DNA of 64,000 nucleotides. Origin: Streptomyces longhuiensis (lineage in GTDB: Bacteria > Actinomycetota > Actinomycetes > Streptomycetales > Streptomycetaceae). Below the pieces are notes generated by a model. That model had not been told where the DNA came from and made no database searches. It worked only from the letters and a program-made list of their open reading frames with translations. The position numbers were made by a program, and so were the translations under genes. The stretch spans positions 7,952,001 to 8,016,000 of the forward strand of contig NZ_CP085173.1 of assembly GCF_020616555.1 (NCBI RefSeq), given 5' to 3'. Numbering within the stretch: the stretch's first letter is position 1; each line of letters opens with the position of its first letter. Below are positions 9,095-17,582 of this stretch, in pieces.

Positions 9095-9601
9095 TCGACG
9101 CCAAACACCGCCATGTCGGGTCATGCATCAAGTGAAGCCACTGCGTTAAGCATTAGCCGAGTCGAGACACCGATCAAAACCCGGTGGCGCGGACAGAGTT
9201 TCCCTACTCAATCAAGGCCCGCGTACGGCGCGGCCTGCCTCCTGTCTTCGCCCCGGCTGGCCGCGCCGAGCGGCGCGCTGCGTGCATGTGGGCAGAAGCA
9301 AGAGCGTCATCCGCGGCCCAAACTCATGCCTCCGGCGGCGGCGCTCAGACTCTGGGATGGAGGGGCGCCGTGCGCGAGTGCCACATCGTGCGGGCAACCA
9401 CGGTCAATGACGGCTCGGTGCAGTCGAGATGCACTGTTCACCTGGGCTGCCGCTACTGCAGGAGTGACCTGGGCACTTCCGCTTCGGATCACGTCCGCCC
9501 TTACAACGCAGTCATCTCCCCCCATTGAGCGATTGTGGGGCCCTCTGCCGCACTGTAAGTTCCCGCGTACGTACGGGTCGGTTCGGCTCAGAGGGGGCGG
9601 G
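9095..9601. other. Intergenic region holding one copy of a dispersed repeat
   Basis: No gene is supported. Positions 9379-9502 resemble 27520-27643. The ribosome binding site of the next gene lies at the right end. Confidence 0.6.
9379..9502 (+). repeat. Dispersed ~120-bp repeat, copy A
   Basis: By eye about 85% identical, same orientation, to 27520-27643. Shared blocks include TGCCACATCGTGCGG, CAACCACGGTCAATGACGGCT and CTTCCGCTTCGGATCA. The second copy overlaps a transposase fragment, so this is probably mobile-element debris. Confidence 0.85.
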
Positions 9602-10027
9602 ATGCCTGGATACGGCCGCGCAGATAGTGAGTGGGACTTGCTGGTAGGCGCGGGGCGAGACTTCCTTATTGAGCGAGCGAAGCTTGGCAAGGTCACCTCG
9701 TACACCGAGCTCAACGTAACGTTGGCCAGACGAACAGGCTGCAGAGCCTTCAATTTTGAGCGTGCTGACGAGCGAGCGGCCATGGGTCACTTACTGGGGC
9801 TGATCGTGGAGCGAGATCAAGCGAACGCACCCTCCGACCCTCCCCTCATGCTCTCGGCCCTGGTGAACTATTTGGACGCCAACGACGCTGGCCCGGGCTT
9901 CTACCAGCTGGCCAAGGAGCTCCAGCTTCTGCCCATGAGTGCAACGAGGGACGAAAAGTTCAGCTTCTGGATCAAGCAAATGAAGCGGCTGTACGCACGT
10001 CACGGGGCTCGCCCGGCGGTGACGTGA
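9602..10027 (+). CDS. Hypothetical protein
   Basis: 141 residues from ATG 9602, with GAGGGGG a few bases upstream. The sequence (WDLLVGAGRDFLIERAKLGKVTSYTELN..., later DEKFSFWIKQMKRLYARHG) is compact and mostly helical, without signal or membrane segments. I do not recognise the family, although the length, composition and start site look like a genuine gene. It precedes the membrane-protein gene split by the IS element. Confidence 0.6.
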   Translation: MPGYGRADSEWDLLVGAGRDFLIERAKLGKVTSYTELNVTLARRTGCRAFNFERADERAAMGHLLGLIVERDQANAPSDPPLMLSALVNYLDANDAGPGFYQLAKELQLLPMSATRDEKFSFWIKQMKRLYARHGARPAVT

Positions 10028-10246
10028 CACGGTGTGGCGAGAGCCCCGCTGACATCCAATGCTGACTTCAACCGCCGTGAACAGGCCCAGTTGCCAGCAG
10101 ATGCGCACACCCCCAGCGCACGTAGCGGGGCTCACTGCGCCGAAGCGTCGTTTCAACCGTCAGCGAGGCACGGCCGACCATCGGCGTCTAGTCTTGTGTT
10201 GGCATGTGATAGGACACGCGTCGAATGCTGGTTCGGGGGAGACTAC

Positions 10247-10735
10247 TTGAGCGCAGACTCTGTCGTCGCTATATGTGCCGTAGTCATCGCCCTGGCCTCC
10301 TTGGGAGTGTCGGTGTGGCAAGCGCACGTCGCGAGGGAGCACAACCGACACTCCGTTCGTCCTGTTCTACAGCTCCAACGCGAGAGCTACGAAGGAGCCC
10401 GGTCCGGGATCAGGCTCTTGAACGTAGGTCTCGGGCCGGCCGTCGTAGTGTCCACGCGTGTGACTCTCGACGGAGAGGTCGTGGGCCGCTGGAACAAGGC
10501 TTGTGCGGACAGAGTGCGCAATGGCCTGTCAGAGCACCTCAACGCGGTCACGTTTGGCCAAGCCGATGTACTGCAAACCGGATATGACGAGTACCTGCTG
10601 TCGCTCCCCAGCTACGATCCCCGTCTCCACACCGATATCGCAGGAATCTTCTCTCGCCGTCTCGGTATCGTCATCGACTACGAATCCCTGTATGGCGGGG
10701 AAGGCTTTCGAGTAGTGCTCGAAGCGGCCCACTAA
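10247..10735 (+). pseudogene. Membrane-anchored hypothetical protein, 5' part, interrupted by IS
   Basis: Starts at a TTG (10247) with GGGGAG 6 nt upstream. One N-terminal membrane segment (SVVAICAVVIALASLGVSVWQ) is followed by a soluble beta-rich domain (RPVLQLQRESYEGARSGIRLLNVGLGPAVV). The TAA stop at 10733-10735 is created by the IS insertion. Joining 10734 to 11626 keeps the frame and adds 34 residues, ending at 11728, for a 196-residue original. The family is unknown, although proteins with this layout are common in Streptomyces. The truncated form lacks only the C-terminal ~17%, so residual function is possible. Confidence 0.8.
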
Positions 10736-11623
10736 CTGATGGTTTCAGAATGAGGTTCGGAGTCGTCTCAAGCAGATGATGCTGCAGGCGAGTTGAAGCA
10801 GGCCCAGGTGGAGGTCGGTACGTATCTCGTAGCGAATCCGAAGCCGCTTGAACTGATGGAGCCATGCGAAGGGGCGCTCGACGACCCAGCGGGTCTTGCC
10901 CAGGCCGGAACCGTGCGGGACTCCGCGGCGGGCGATCTTGGGTGTGATCCCGCGGGCCCGGACGAGACGCCGGTACTTGTCGTAGTCGTAGCCGCGGTCG
11001 GCGAAGAGCCGCCGTGGCCGGTGGCGGGGTCGGCCACGTAGGCCACGGATGCGGGGTACTGCGTCCAGCAGCGGCATGAGCTGGGTGACATCGTGACGGT
11101 TTCCACTGGTCAAAGAGACGGCGAGCGGGGTGCCCTGCCGGTCGACGATCAGGTGGTGCTTGCTTCCGGGCCGGGCCCGGTCGACCGGCGAAGGTCCGGT
11201 GTGAGCCCCCCTTTGAGGGCACGCACGTGCGATCCGTCGATCGCCGCGTCGTCCATCTCCAGCAACCCGGCAGCCCGTAACTCGGCCAGCAGCACCTCGT
11301 GCAGCCGGGGCCAGACACCCGCCTCGGTCCAGTCCCGCAGACGTCGCCAGGCCGTCACCCCGCTGCAGCCGACCTGCTCCGCGGGAACGTCCCGCCAGCT
11401 CACGCCTTTGCACAGCACGTAAACGATGCCCCGCAACGCAGACCGGTCATCCACCGGCAACCGCCCGGGATACCGGTGCCGCCGAGCCGGACGAGCCGGC
11501 AACAGCGGCACGACGCGATCCCACAGATCATCAGGCACAAGGTCAGCAGACACCTACCAAATCCTGCCGACACACCACCCAACCGCCAAGCCCCACAATG
11601 AACTTCATTCTGAAACCATCAGT
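10735..11623 (-). mobile_element. Intact IS5-family (IS427-like) insertion sequence, 889 bp
   Basis: The ends are perfect inverted copies of ACTGATGGTTTCAGAATGA (10735-10753 and 11605-11623). The element is flanked by TA at 10733-10734 and 11624-11625, the target duplication typical of the IS427 group. It encodes one transposase in two overlapping frames. It appears intact and recent: both ends, the target duplication and all catalytic residues are present. Confidence 0.93.
10745..11553 (-). CDS. IS5-family transposase with -1 frameshift
   Basis: Frame 1 (11553 to 11149) begins MSADLVPDDLWDRVVPLLP and carries the first catalytic Asp in DDAAIDGSHVRALKGG. Frame 2 (to 10745) continues with KHHLIVDRQGTPL, the second Asp in LFADRGYDYDKY and the Glu in VVERPFAWLHQFKRLRIRYE. 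The frames join at AAAGGGGGG (11206-11214, minus strand), where a -1 slip aligns them. This is the normal expression mode of this IS group, so I treat it as functional. DDE chemistry, cut-and-paste movement. Confidence 0.9.
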
Positions 11624-11625
11624 TA

Positions 11626-11728
11626 CTGGGCTGCGATCTTCGAGCTCTCCTCCGCAGGTGAGCTGTTACTCGTCGTCGGGTGCACCTCCATGATCAGGAG
11701 ATGCACCGTTCCGTCCTACCGCCCCTGA
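11626..11728 (+). pseudogene. 3' remainder of the IS-interrupted membrane-protein gene
   Basis: This stretch, read in the frame YWAAIFELSSAGELLLVV and ending at TGA 11728, is the in-frame continuation of the gene at 10247 once the IS and one TA copy are removed. It has no start or ribosome binding site of its own. Confidence 0.75.
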
Positions 11729-11989
11729 GGCTGGAAGCGGCAGGGCTACCCGCCTGGACCGCGCCGGTTATGCGACCGGGCGCCGCTTCGGCGGCGCGCA
11801 GATGCAGCTGTGAGGGCCCATCGCGTTCCCAACCGAGGCAGGCATCCCTTCAGTTCGTCGATGGTTCGTGGATCGCTGGTTCCCCTGTCGTTAATCTGGT
11901 GTATTTTTCGTTTAGATGCCGTGAAGGTGCGTCGATGGGGTCATGCAGTCTTGTAGGGCTCCGCGGTTCGACCACTGAGTGAAGGAGCC

Positions 11990-12640
11990 ATGAGGCCCAT
12001 GGGGGTGGGGGACGTCATTCACATCGCTCTGAAGGGCGACGTAGTCGCGATGTGCGACGCATCAATCGATCGTTTGGCGCCCCGAGCCACCGAACCGGAG
12101 CAGGCAACCTGCACGGAGTGCATCGACACCTACATTGAGGGTTGGGCCGCAGCGCAGCATGGCCTGCCGGCGGACGCACCCCCCATGCCCGCTTATCCGC
12201 CGTCCTCTCCACGCCCGGCCTGGCAGATGCGCGCGAACCCGTCAAACTGGCGGCGGCATGACTGGCTGATGGCCGCAATCGGAGCGAGCCTGGGACTGGC
12301 CATCGCGGTCGGCGTGTACGTCTTCGCTGGCGAAGAGCAAGGCAGCCAGGTGGCGGCCACGGTTGTCGACTGCTCCCAGACCCAGCTCTACAAGCCTGAG
12401 AACGGCAATGCCTTGTTGCCGGCTCGGGTCGCGGTGATCCGGTTCGTGAACAACGGGAACGAGGAAGAGACTTTCTCGGCACAGGTTGATGGTGTGAAGC
12501 TGGTCCTGGGGAATGGCGGCTCGGGCACGTTCACCCTCGCTGCACACGCGTCGAAAACGATCAGCTATTCCATGAATCCGGAGCGGGAGGGTAATAGCGA
12601 GGGGAGCTGCTACGCCCTGAACGTGAGGGCTGCCCAGTGA
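11990..12640 (+). CDS. Membrane-anchored hypothetical protein
   Basis: 216 residues. The N-terminal cytoplasmic part contains a possible zinc site (CDAS...CTECIDTY). A single membrane helix follows at about 102-116 (GASLGLAIAVGVYVFAG), then an exported beta-rich domain with two cysteines (VVDCSQTQLY, EGSCYAL) that could form a disulfide. AAGGAG at 11982-11987 is 2 nt from this ATG and 11 nt from another at 11999, so the start may be 11999. The family is not recognised. It stands alone between the IS element and the DUF4240 gene. Confidence 0.65.
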   Translation: MRPMGVGDVIHIALKGDVVAMCDASIDRLAPRATEPEQATCTECIDTYIEGWAAAQHGLPADAPPMPAYPPSSPRPAWQMRANPSNWRRHDWLMAAIGASLGLAIAVGVYVFAGEEQGSQVAATVVDCSQTQLYKPENGNALLPARVAVIRFVNNGNEEETFSAQVDGVKLVLGNGGSGTFTLAAHASKTISYSMNPEREGNSEGSCYALNVRAAQ

Positions 12641-12847
12641 GGAGCCTGCTTGGGGTCGGTGAGGTAGGCATCTTGCGGTGCCCAGTGCAGGCGCGGGCAT
12701 TTCACACGTATGCGTGCGCTGTTGAGCGCTGAGCCGTTGCTGATGGGGATCTTTGAAGACGGTTCTGACCGGAGTTCTGTGAAACGGCCCGTGCTGGCTG
12801 GGGCGGCCACGATCCATTGCCGTTGGGGCGTGGCAGAGTGCGCGGTC

Positions 12848-13420
12848 ATGGACATCGACGCCTTCTGGCACGTCGTCGAAGCAGCCCAGGCCGGGGCGAC
12901 CTCGACGGGCGAGCCGTTTGACGAGGTTCTCGTCAACCAGCTCGCGGATAGACCGCGTCACGAGATCTTGGAGTATGCAGAACGCTTCGATGAGCTGCAC
13001 GACGCCCTGTATCGCTGGGATGTGTGGGCGGCTGCTTACCTCATCGGGGGCGGGTGCTCCGACGACAGTTTCATGGACTTCCGCGCTGGTGTGATCGCCA
13101 TGGGTCGTCAGTGGTACCAGCGCGTCGCCACTGACCCCGACAGCCTCGCTGGGCACCCTGATGTGGTTCAGGCTACTGACGTCCAGGGCCGTTCCGAGGT
13201 GTTGTTCTACGAGGACGTGAACTATGCAGCCAGCGGGGCATTTGAACGGATCACGGGTGATGCAGACGCCTTCTACGAAGCCTGGCGCAGCTTCCGCAGG
13301 GCTGATCCAGAGGGTGACAAGGCGGTTGATATGGGCGAGGATTTCGACTTCGATGACGACAGTGAGATGAGTCGTCGGCTTCCCCGCCTGGCCGCCCTGT
13401 TCCTTGACTCGAACCCCTGA
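12848..13420 (+). CDS. DUF4240 domain-containing protein
   Basis: 190 residues starting MDIDAFWHVVEAAQAGA. The pattern FDELHDALYRWDVWAAAYLIGGGCSDDSFMDFRAGVIAMGR followed by DPDSLAGHPDV is characteristic of DUF4240, an abundant Streptomyces family of unknown function, often encoded near toxin or WGR-domain genes. The C-terminus is strongly acidic (EDFDFDDDSE). The start is placed at the first residue of the domain; no strong ribosome binding site is seen. Confidence 0.8.
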   Translation: MDIDAFWHVVEAAQAGATSTGEPFDEVLVNQLADRPRHEILEYAERFDELHDALYRWDVWAAAYLIGGGCSDDSFMDFRAGVIAMGRQWYQRVATDPDSLAGHPDVVQATDVQGRSEVLFYEDVNYAASGAFERITGDADAFYEAWRSFRRADPEGDKAVDMGEDFDFDDDSEMSRRLPRLAALFLDSNP

Positions 13421-13659
13421 AAATTGCAGCGCTGGCCGAACTCCGCGAAGCTCATGGCTGGGCGAGGATGCGGGTGCCGAGAGGGGCGGACGAGGCCCGT
13501 CCGTACATGGCCCTCTGGAGGTCTTCACCGTGGTGGCATGGTCCTCGACAACACCGGAGCTCCAGGCACACGTCAGCCCGCCCACGGCGGCGGCCAAGTC
13601 GTGAGTCTATCCGTCCACCCCTGCATCGCCGGTATCACATTCTCCGTCGATCAACGCGA

Positions 13660-14787
13660 TCACAGTCTCCCCTGCGGCTGAGTCGCGTGCTGTGCCATCC
13701 GGGATCCGATCACGGCCACCCTGCTGAGCACCTCGGTGGCTTCCTTGAGTGCGATTGAGGGCGACAGCACGAAGCGCGCGCCAAACTCGACCTCACCGCT
13801 GAGCTTGGCCTGCCCCTCGCCATAGCCACTGCCGAGGAACGCCGGAGCGCCGAGTTCCTTGAGTCGAGCCACGCCATCCTTCTCCCATTGCAACGTCTTG
13901 CGCGGCGGATGGGGTCTCCACGGAATCCAGTCCTCTTGGGTGAGGTACTCCTGCCAGAGCAGCGCCAGGTGATCCCAGTCGTAGGCCTTGGAAGAGGTGA
14001 CTTGCTGCTGCACGAGGGAAAAGCGGAATTCGACCCCACGAAGCCCGCTGCCCCCGGCGAGCTTGCCAACGCCCTGAGTCGGCAAGCTCTCGGTGGCTTC
14101 CCAGCGGACGGCGTAACCGCTACCCGGAATCGGGGCGTCCACGATCGCGACGTACAGGCCACCGGAGCCAATCTCCTGGATCGACTTCAATGAGCCGCCG
14201 GGCAAGGCGACGTTGTCGTACATGTAGGCGGCACGAAGCCGGAGGGCGAGGTACAGGTCGATACCGTCGATCTGATTCCAGACGGTGTCGCCATCCACCT
14301 CCGGCACCTGGGACTCGATGTGGCTCGTCCAGGCTGTGGCGGTCGTCGCGGCCCACGGCACCGGGGACGAGGCGAAGGGAGCGATGAGCTCCTCCCAGGT
14401 GAGATTCTGCCAGTCCTGGGCATGGGTGGTATCAAGGCGGATGCGCTGAAGCGAGACCGCCACGAACCGGCAGTCGTCTCGGTCCTCCTCGGCGACGTAT
14501 TTGTAGTACCGCTCCAGCTGTTCAATTCCGAGGCCAGCAAGCAGCTTCACTTCGACGACAGCGACAACCTGACCGTTCGCCTCCACCACCAGGTCGGGTC
14601 GATCCGATGCCTTCCGGCCCCGCGACTTCGAGACCTCCCGACGAATCTGGAGCGGGCCAACAGCCTCGATCCCGAGCACGGAGCGGGTGATCGCCTGGTC
14701 GGCATTCATGAGGGTGGCGAGCAGATCGCTCCACGCGTTCTCGCTGTTGATCGAGAGCAGGAAGCGAAGGTCCGGGAGGTTGCTCAC
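13660..14787 (-). CDS. PD-(D/E)XK nuclease-superfamily protein
   Basis: 375 residues. The N-terminal part shows a PD-(D/E)XK site: PDLVVEANG with D65, then VVAVVEVKLLAG with E79 and K81, a following LGIEQLERYYKYV helix with Q90, and an upstream ENAWSDLLATL helix that can supply another acid. The layout resembles the PDDEXK_4 restriction-like group. The C-terminal ~230 residues are unrecognised and could carry substrate specificity. The ATG overlaps the stop of the GIY-YIG gene by 4 nt (ATGA), so the two are translationally coupled. The pairing suggests a two-component DNA-targeting, probably defensive, operon. Confidence 0.7.
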   Translation of the reverse strand: MSNLPDLRFLLSINSENAWSDLLATLMNADQAITRSVLGIEAVGPLQIRREVSKSRGRKASDRPDLVVEANGQVVAVVEVKLLAGLGIEQLERYYKYVAEEDRDDCRFVAVSLQRIRLDTTHAQDWQNLTWEELIAPFASSPVPWAATTATAWTSHIESQVPEVDGDTVWNQIDGIDLYLALRLRAAYMYDNVALPGGSLKSIQEIGSGGLYVAIVDAPIPGSGYAVRWEATESLPTQGVGKLAGGSGLRGVEFRFSLVQQQVTSSKAYDWDHLALLWQEYLTQEDWIPWRPHPPRKTLQWEKDGVARLKELGAPAFLGSGYGEGQAKLSGEVEFGARFVLSPSIALKEATEVLSRVAVIGSRMAQHATQPQGRL

Positions 14788-15557
14788 TCGCTGTCCTCTC
14801 CCAGCTCCGCGTCGATGTTGAGCACGCGGATCCCGGACTGCGACTGCGCAAGGAGCACCCCAGCGTTCTCGGCAAGGCGACGGGCGGACTTGAGCCGCAG
14901 GTCCAGCTCGACATCGTCACCCCAGCGGACTGACGTTGCGATGGCGAATTCGATCGAACCACCGGACTCCAAGTGGCCGACGATCTCCTTGTGGATGCGG
15001 CGGCTGGTGCGCGGACGAGAGCGATCCGTCTTGGCGTTGCGGTAGTTGCTGGCTCGCCTGGCCAGCTCCACGGACTCCCCGATGTAGAGCACGCGGATGC
15101 CGTCGTCGTCCACACCGAAATCGTAGCGGTAGAGCCCTGGCACTCGCGGGAGTCCGGGAAACCTCGGCAGGCTGGCTTCGTCAAGCGTGATCGGGCCGGC
15201 GCTCAGCCACGAGAACGCAACACGGACGTCGAGCGCCTCCAGTTCCTTGAGCTGGGACGCGTCGAAAGACCCACGACGAGACGCGCCGGTCAGCCGCGGG
15301 ACCGAGCCGCTCTCGGTGGCCGAGGATCCGGCACCGATCAAGAACCCGAGGTTCTGCAGCCACCGTCGAGAGTCATGCGACTGAAACCGGCTGCGCTTGG
15401 CACCTGTCGCAAGGGAGATGACCTGCTTGACCGGCCAACGCACACCATCTACTTCGACCCAGTACTCGTGGATCTCCTTGGGCACGTGACCAGCAAGACG
15501 CCCACGAACAAGCGTGGGTGTCAGCTCGAAGGATTCGCCATCGAGGGTGAACTGCAT
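14784..15557 (-). CDS. GIY-YIG-like nuclease with N-terminal accessory domain
   Basis: 257 residues. Residues 1-72 form a compact domain (ELTPTLVRGRLAGHVPKEIHEYWVEVDG, WPVKQVISLATG, FQSHDSRRWLQNLGF) that I have seen in other actinobacterial proteins but cannot name. Residues about 138-235 look like a GIY-YIG fold: PGLYRYDFG (G141, Y143), VLYIGES (Y158, G160), ELARRASNYR with conserved Arg, and a late helix with Glu (VELDLRLKSARRLAEN). Its stop overlaps the ATG of the PD-(D/E)XK gene. An IS1380 fragment lies immediately upstream. A nuclease role is inferred from the motifs. Confidence 0.65.
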   Translation of the reverse strand: MQFTLDGESFELTPTLVRGRLAGHVPKEIHEYWVEVDGVRWPVKQVISLATGAKRSRFQSHDSRRWLQNLGFLIGAGSSATESGSVPRLTGASRRGSFDASQLKELEALDVRVAFSWLSAGPITLDEASLPRFPGLPRVPGLYRYDFGVDDDGIRVLYIGESVELARRASNYRNAKTDRSRPRTSRRIHKEIVGHLESGGSIEFAIATSVRWGDDVELDLRLKSARRLAENAGVLLAQSQSGIRVLNIDAELGEDSE

Positions 15558-15581
15558 GGAATGGAGGTTAGCCTCGATCGT

Positions 15582-16035
15582 TCACGAGTCCTCGTCAGTT
15601 CGCTGACGGGGACTCCGTGCGTGTGGGGTGCGGCTTTTCCGGGAGTGGGGCAGGTTGCGCAGGCCGGTGTCACGGGCGCCCCGGATGGGGTCCTCGCAGC
15701 GGGTCCGCCGTCGGTGACGCAGTTCAAGGTCAGCGAGCTGGCCGCCTTTGGTGTTGGTCGCAAAGCAAGTCAGCCGCAGTCCGTCGAGGTCGGTGAAGCG
15801 CAGTTGGGCGTCGGGGTGAGGCCGCCGCATCCCCCTGGGCCAGGTGCTCAGGTCGGGCATATCGGTGATCTCCGCGACCCAGGCGCCGGGCCGCTCGGTG
15901 CCGCCGGCGTCGTAGGCCGGCGTCCATGCCTTCTTCGGGATCTTCAGCACGGCCTGGTCGCTCGCGTCGGTGATGGTCATTCCGACGGAATACGACAGCC
16001 ACCGGCCCCGGCGGGAGAGCCAGTCGCCGACTCAG
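15582..16035 (-). pseudogene. IS1380-family transposase fragment
   Basis: Reads DWLSRRGRWLSYSVGMTITDA, KIPKKAWTPAYDAGG.RPGAWVAEIT, then QLRFTDLDGLRLTCFATNTKGGQLADLELRHRRR, all internal IS1380 transposase sequence. A few residues are missing near RGMRRPHPD compared with the family. It loses the family sequence after GLRNLP. Both ends of the transposase are absent. Confidence 0.85.
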
Positions 16036-16379
16036 ACATGCGCTCTTTGGACCGGCTCCGCCTGCGGTCGGCCACCCCTCACGCCGGACACCCCGCGGTC
16101 GGCTCCCCCCTGTCAATAGACCGCCTCCGGCATGTTCCCCAAGTGCTCTGGCCGGGCTGGACCGTCCGCCTCATGCCGCACCCAGGCATCGACGAGGATT
16201 ACTTCCGGGCCATGGCCTGTGCACTGCTTCTGCTGCCCTGCGAACCACAGCGCACCCGCTTGTCGGCAGGGCGATTGGAAAGGTCATGATCCACGCTGTG
16301 GGAGCAGGCGTGCTTCACGGTCCAGTGCGTACGCACGGCCATAATTCGATCTCCTCAAAGGGATTGGAAATAGTGGGGG
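16036..16379. other. No gene; small unidentified remnant
   Basis: A plus-strand frame at about 16115-16245 reads HVPQVLWPGWTVRLMPHPG...DYFRAMACALLLLPCE, which resembles a piece of an actinomycete mobile-element gene, but it has no start and no continuation. Nothing else is visible. Confidence 0.3.
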
Positions 16380-17465
16380 TTGCGCCCTGATCAGGGCGTC
16401 TTGTGTCGGCCGTGCGTCTGGCATCCCTGCAGGGCGGAGTAGTCGGCGCGCGGCGAGAAGGACGGCAAAGGTGAAGGCCGCGCCAGCGGCGGGCAGCGCC
16501 GCGCTGGCCAGCGGCTGCTCGGCGAGGCATCAGGCCAGAGCGGTACCCGCGGACGGTCCGACACCGATCGAGAGGATCAGCCACGCGTGCGCCTCGCTGG
16601 TCACGTAGGCGAAAGCGACCACGACGGTCAGGAACGCGCCGGGCACGGCGACCGCGGGACGGTGGCCGCGAAGGGCACGGGCAGGGTGGTGAGCGGGAGC
16701 CACCCGGCGAGGAACGTGGAACTGGCGATGATCAGCCGGTCGGCGGGTGCCCCACTCCAGGTGCGGCACCCGTAGACGAGGCCGCCCAGGAAGCTGCTGG
16801 TGGAGAACGCGGCGGGGATGATCCCCGAGAGCTGTCGTGTTCATGGCGCTCGGCCATGGCGATCGACCACACGTTCATGGCCCCGATCGCGAACCCGATG
16901 CCGGTGACCGAGACGAACAGGAGCAGCAGGCCGGGGCTGGTCATCCAATCAACGGCACCATAGTGGGCTCCTGTTGACAGTGTCGGTTGCCAGCGCCGCG
17001 ACGGGGGAGCGAGCACAGCACGACGGTGCTGGCCAGGCCGAGGGCGCGGTGACGGCGAGTGCGACGGTGGGGTTGTACGCGGAGGCGAGGGCAGCGACGA
17101 GTAGCGGGCCGACGATGTACAGGGCCCTGTGTGCCGGTGCCGGTGCTGGTGTAGAGGGCGAGGGCCGCGTGCCGAAGACGCGCGTCGGGCAGCACGCTCG
17201 GCCACAGGACCCGCAGCCCGGCCTCCAGGGACGGGGTGGTCAGCCCACTGGCGACGCCGATGGCCGTGGCGAGGCCCGGTTCGCCGTACGGTCCGGCCAA
17301 CGGCAGGGCCACCAGGAGGGCCGATTTGAGCAGGGCGGACGGAAGATGCACCGCCGTCTGGCCGTAGTGGTCCATAAGGCATCCCCTGACCGGCTGAGCC
17401 AACGCGGACGACCGCCTAGACTGGGCGCTGTGCAGCCCGCCGAAGGCGATGCTGCCTCCGCTCAC
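16380..17465 (-). pseudogene. Degraded MFS transporter
   Basis: Pieces of a major-facilitator protein appear in order but in different frames. The first is DHYGQTAVHLPSALLKSALLVALPLAGPYG...GVASGLTTPSLEAGLRVLWPSVLP (17400-17150). The second is DWMTSPGLLLLFVSVTGIGFAIGAMNVWSIAMAERHEH (about 16960-16840). The last is FLTVVVAFAYVTSEAHAWLILSIGVGPSAGTALA (about 16650-16530). At least three frameshifts and a missing N-terminus make it non-functional. Confidence 0.85.
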
Positions 17466-17582
17466 GGTGGCCCGCAGTGGGATTGCGACGGATGCCTTTC
17501 CCTGTCAAGTCCTTCCGCTCAACCGTCGGGCTCGGATCTGCGGTGTGGTGCGGTTTTGTTGCTGCGCCTTCAGCGTGGGGAG

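Noticed and set aside
11206..11214. Frameshift suggesting a dead IS5-family transposase
   Set aside because: The join is a -1 slip on AAAGGGGGG, the known expression mode of this IS group, and the ends are intact.
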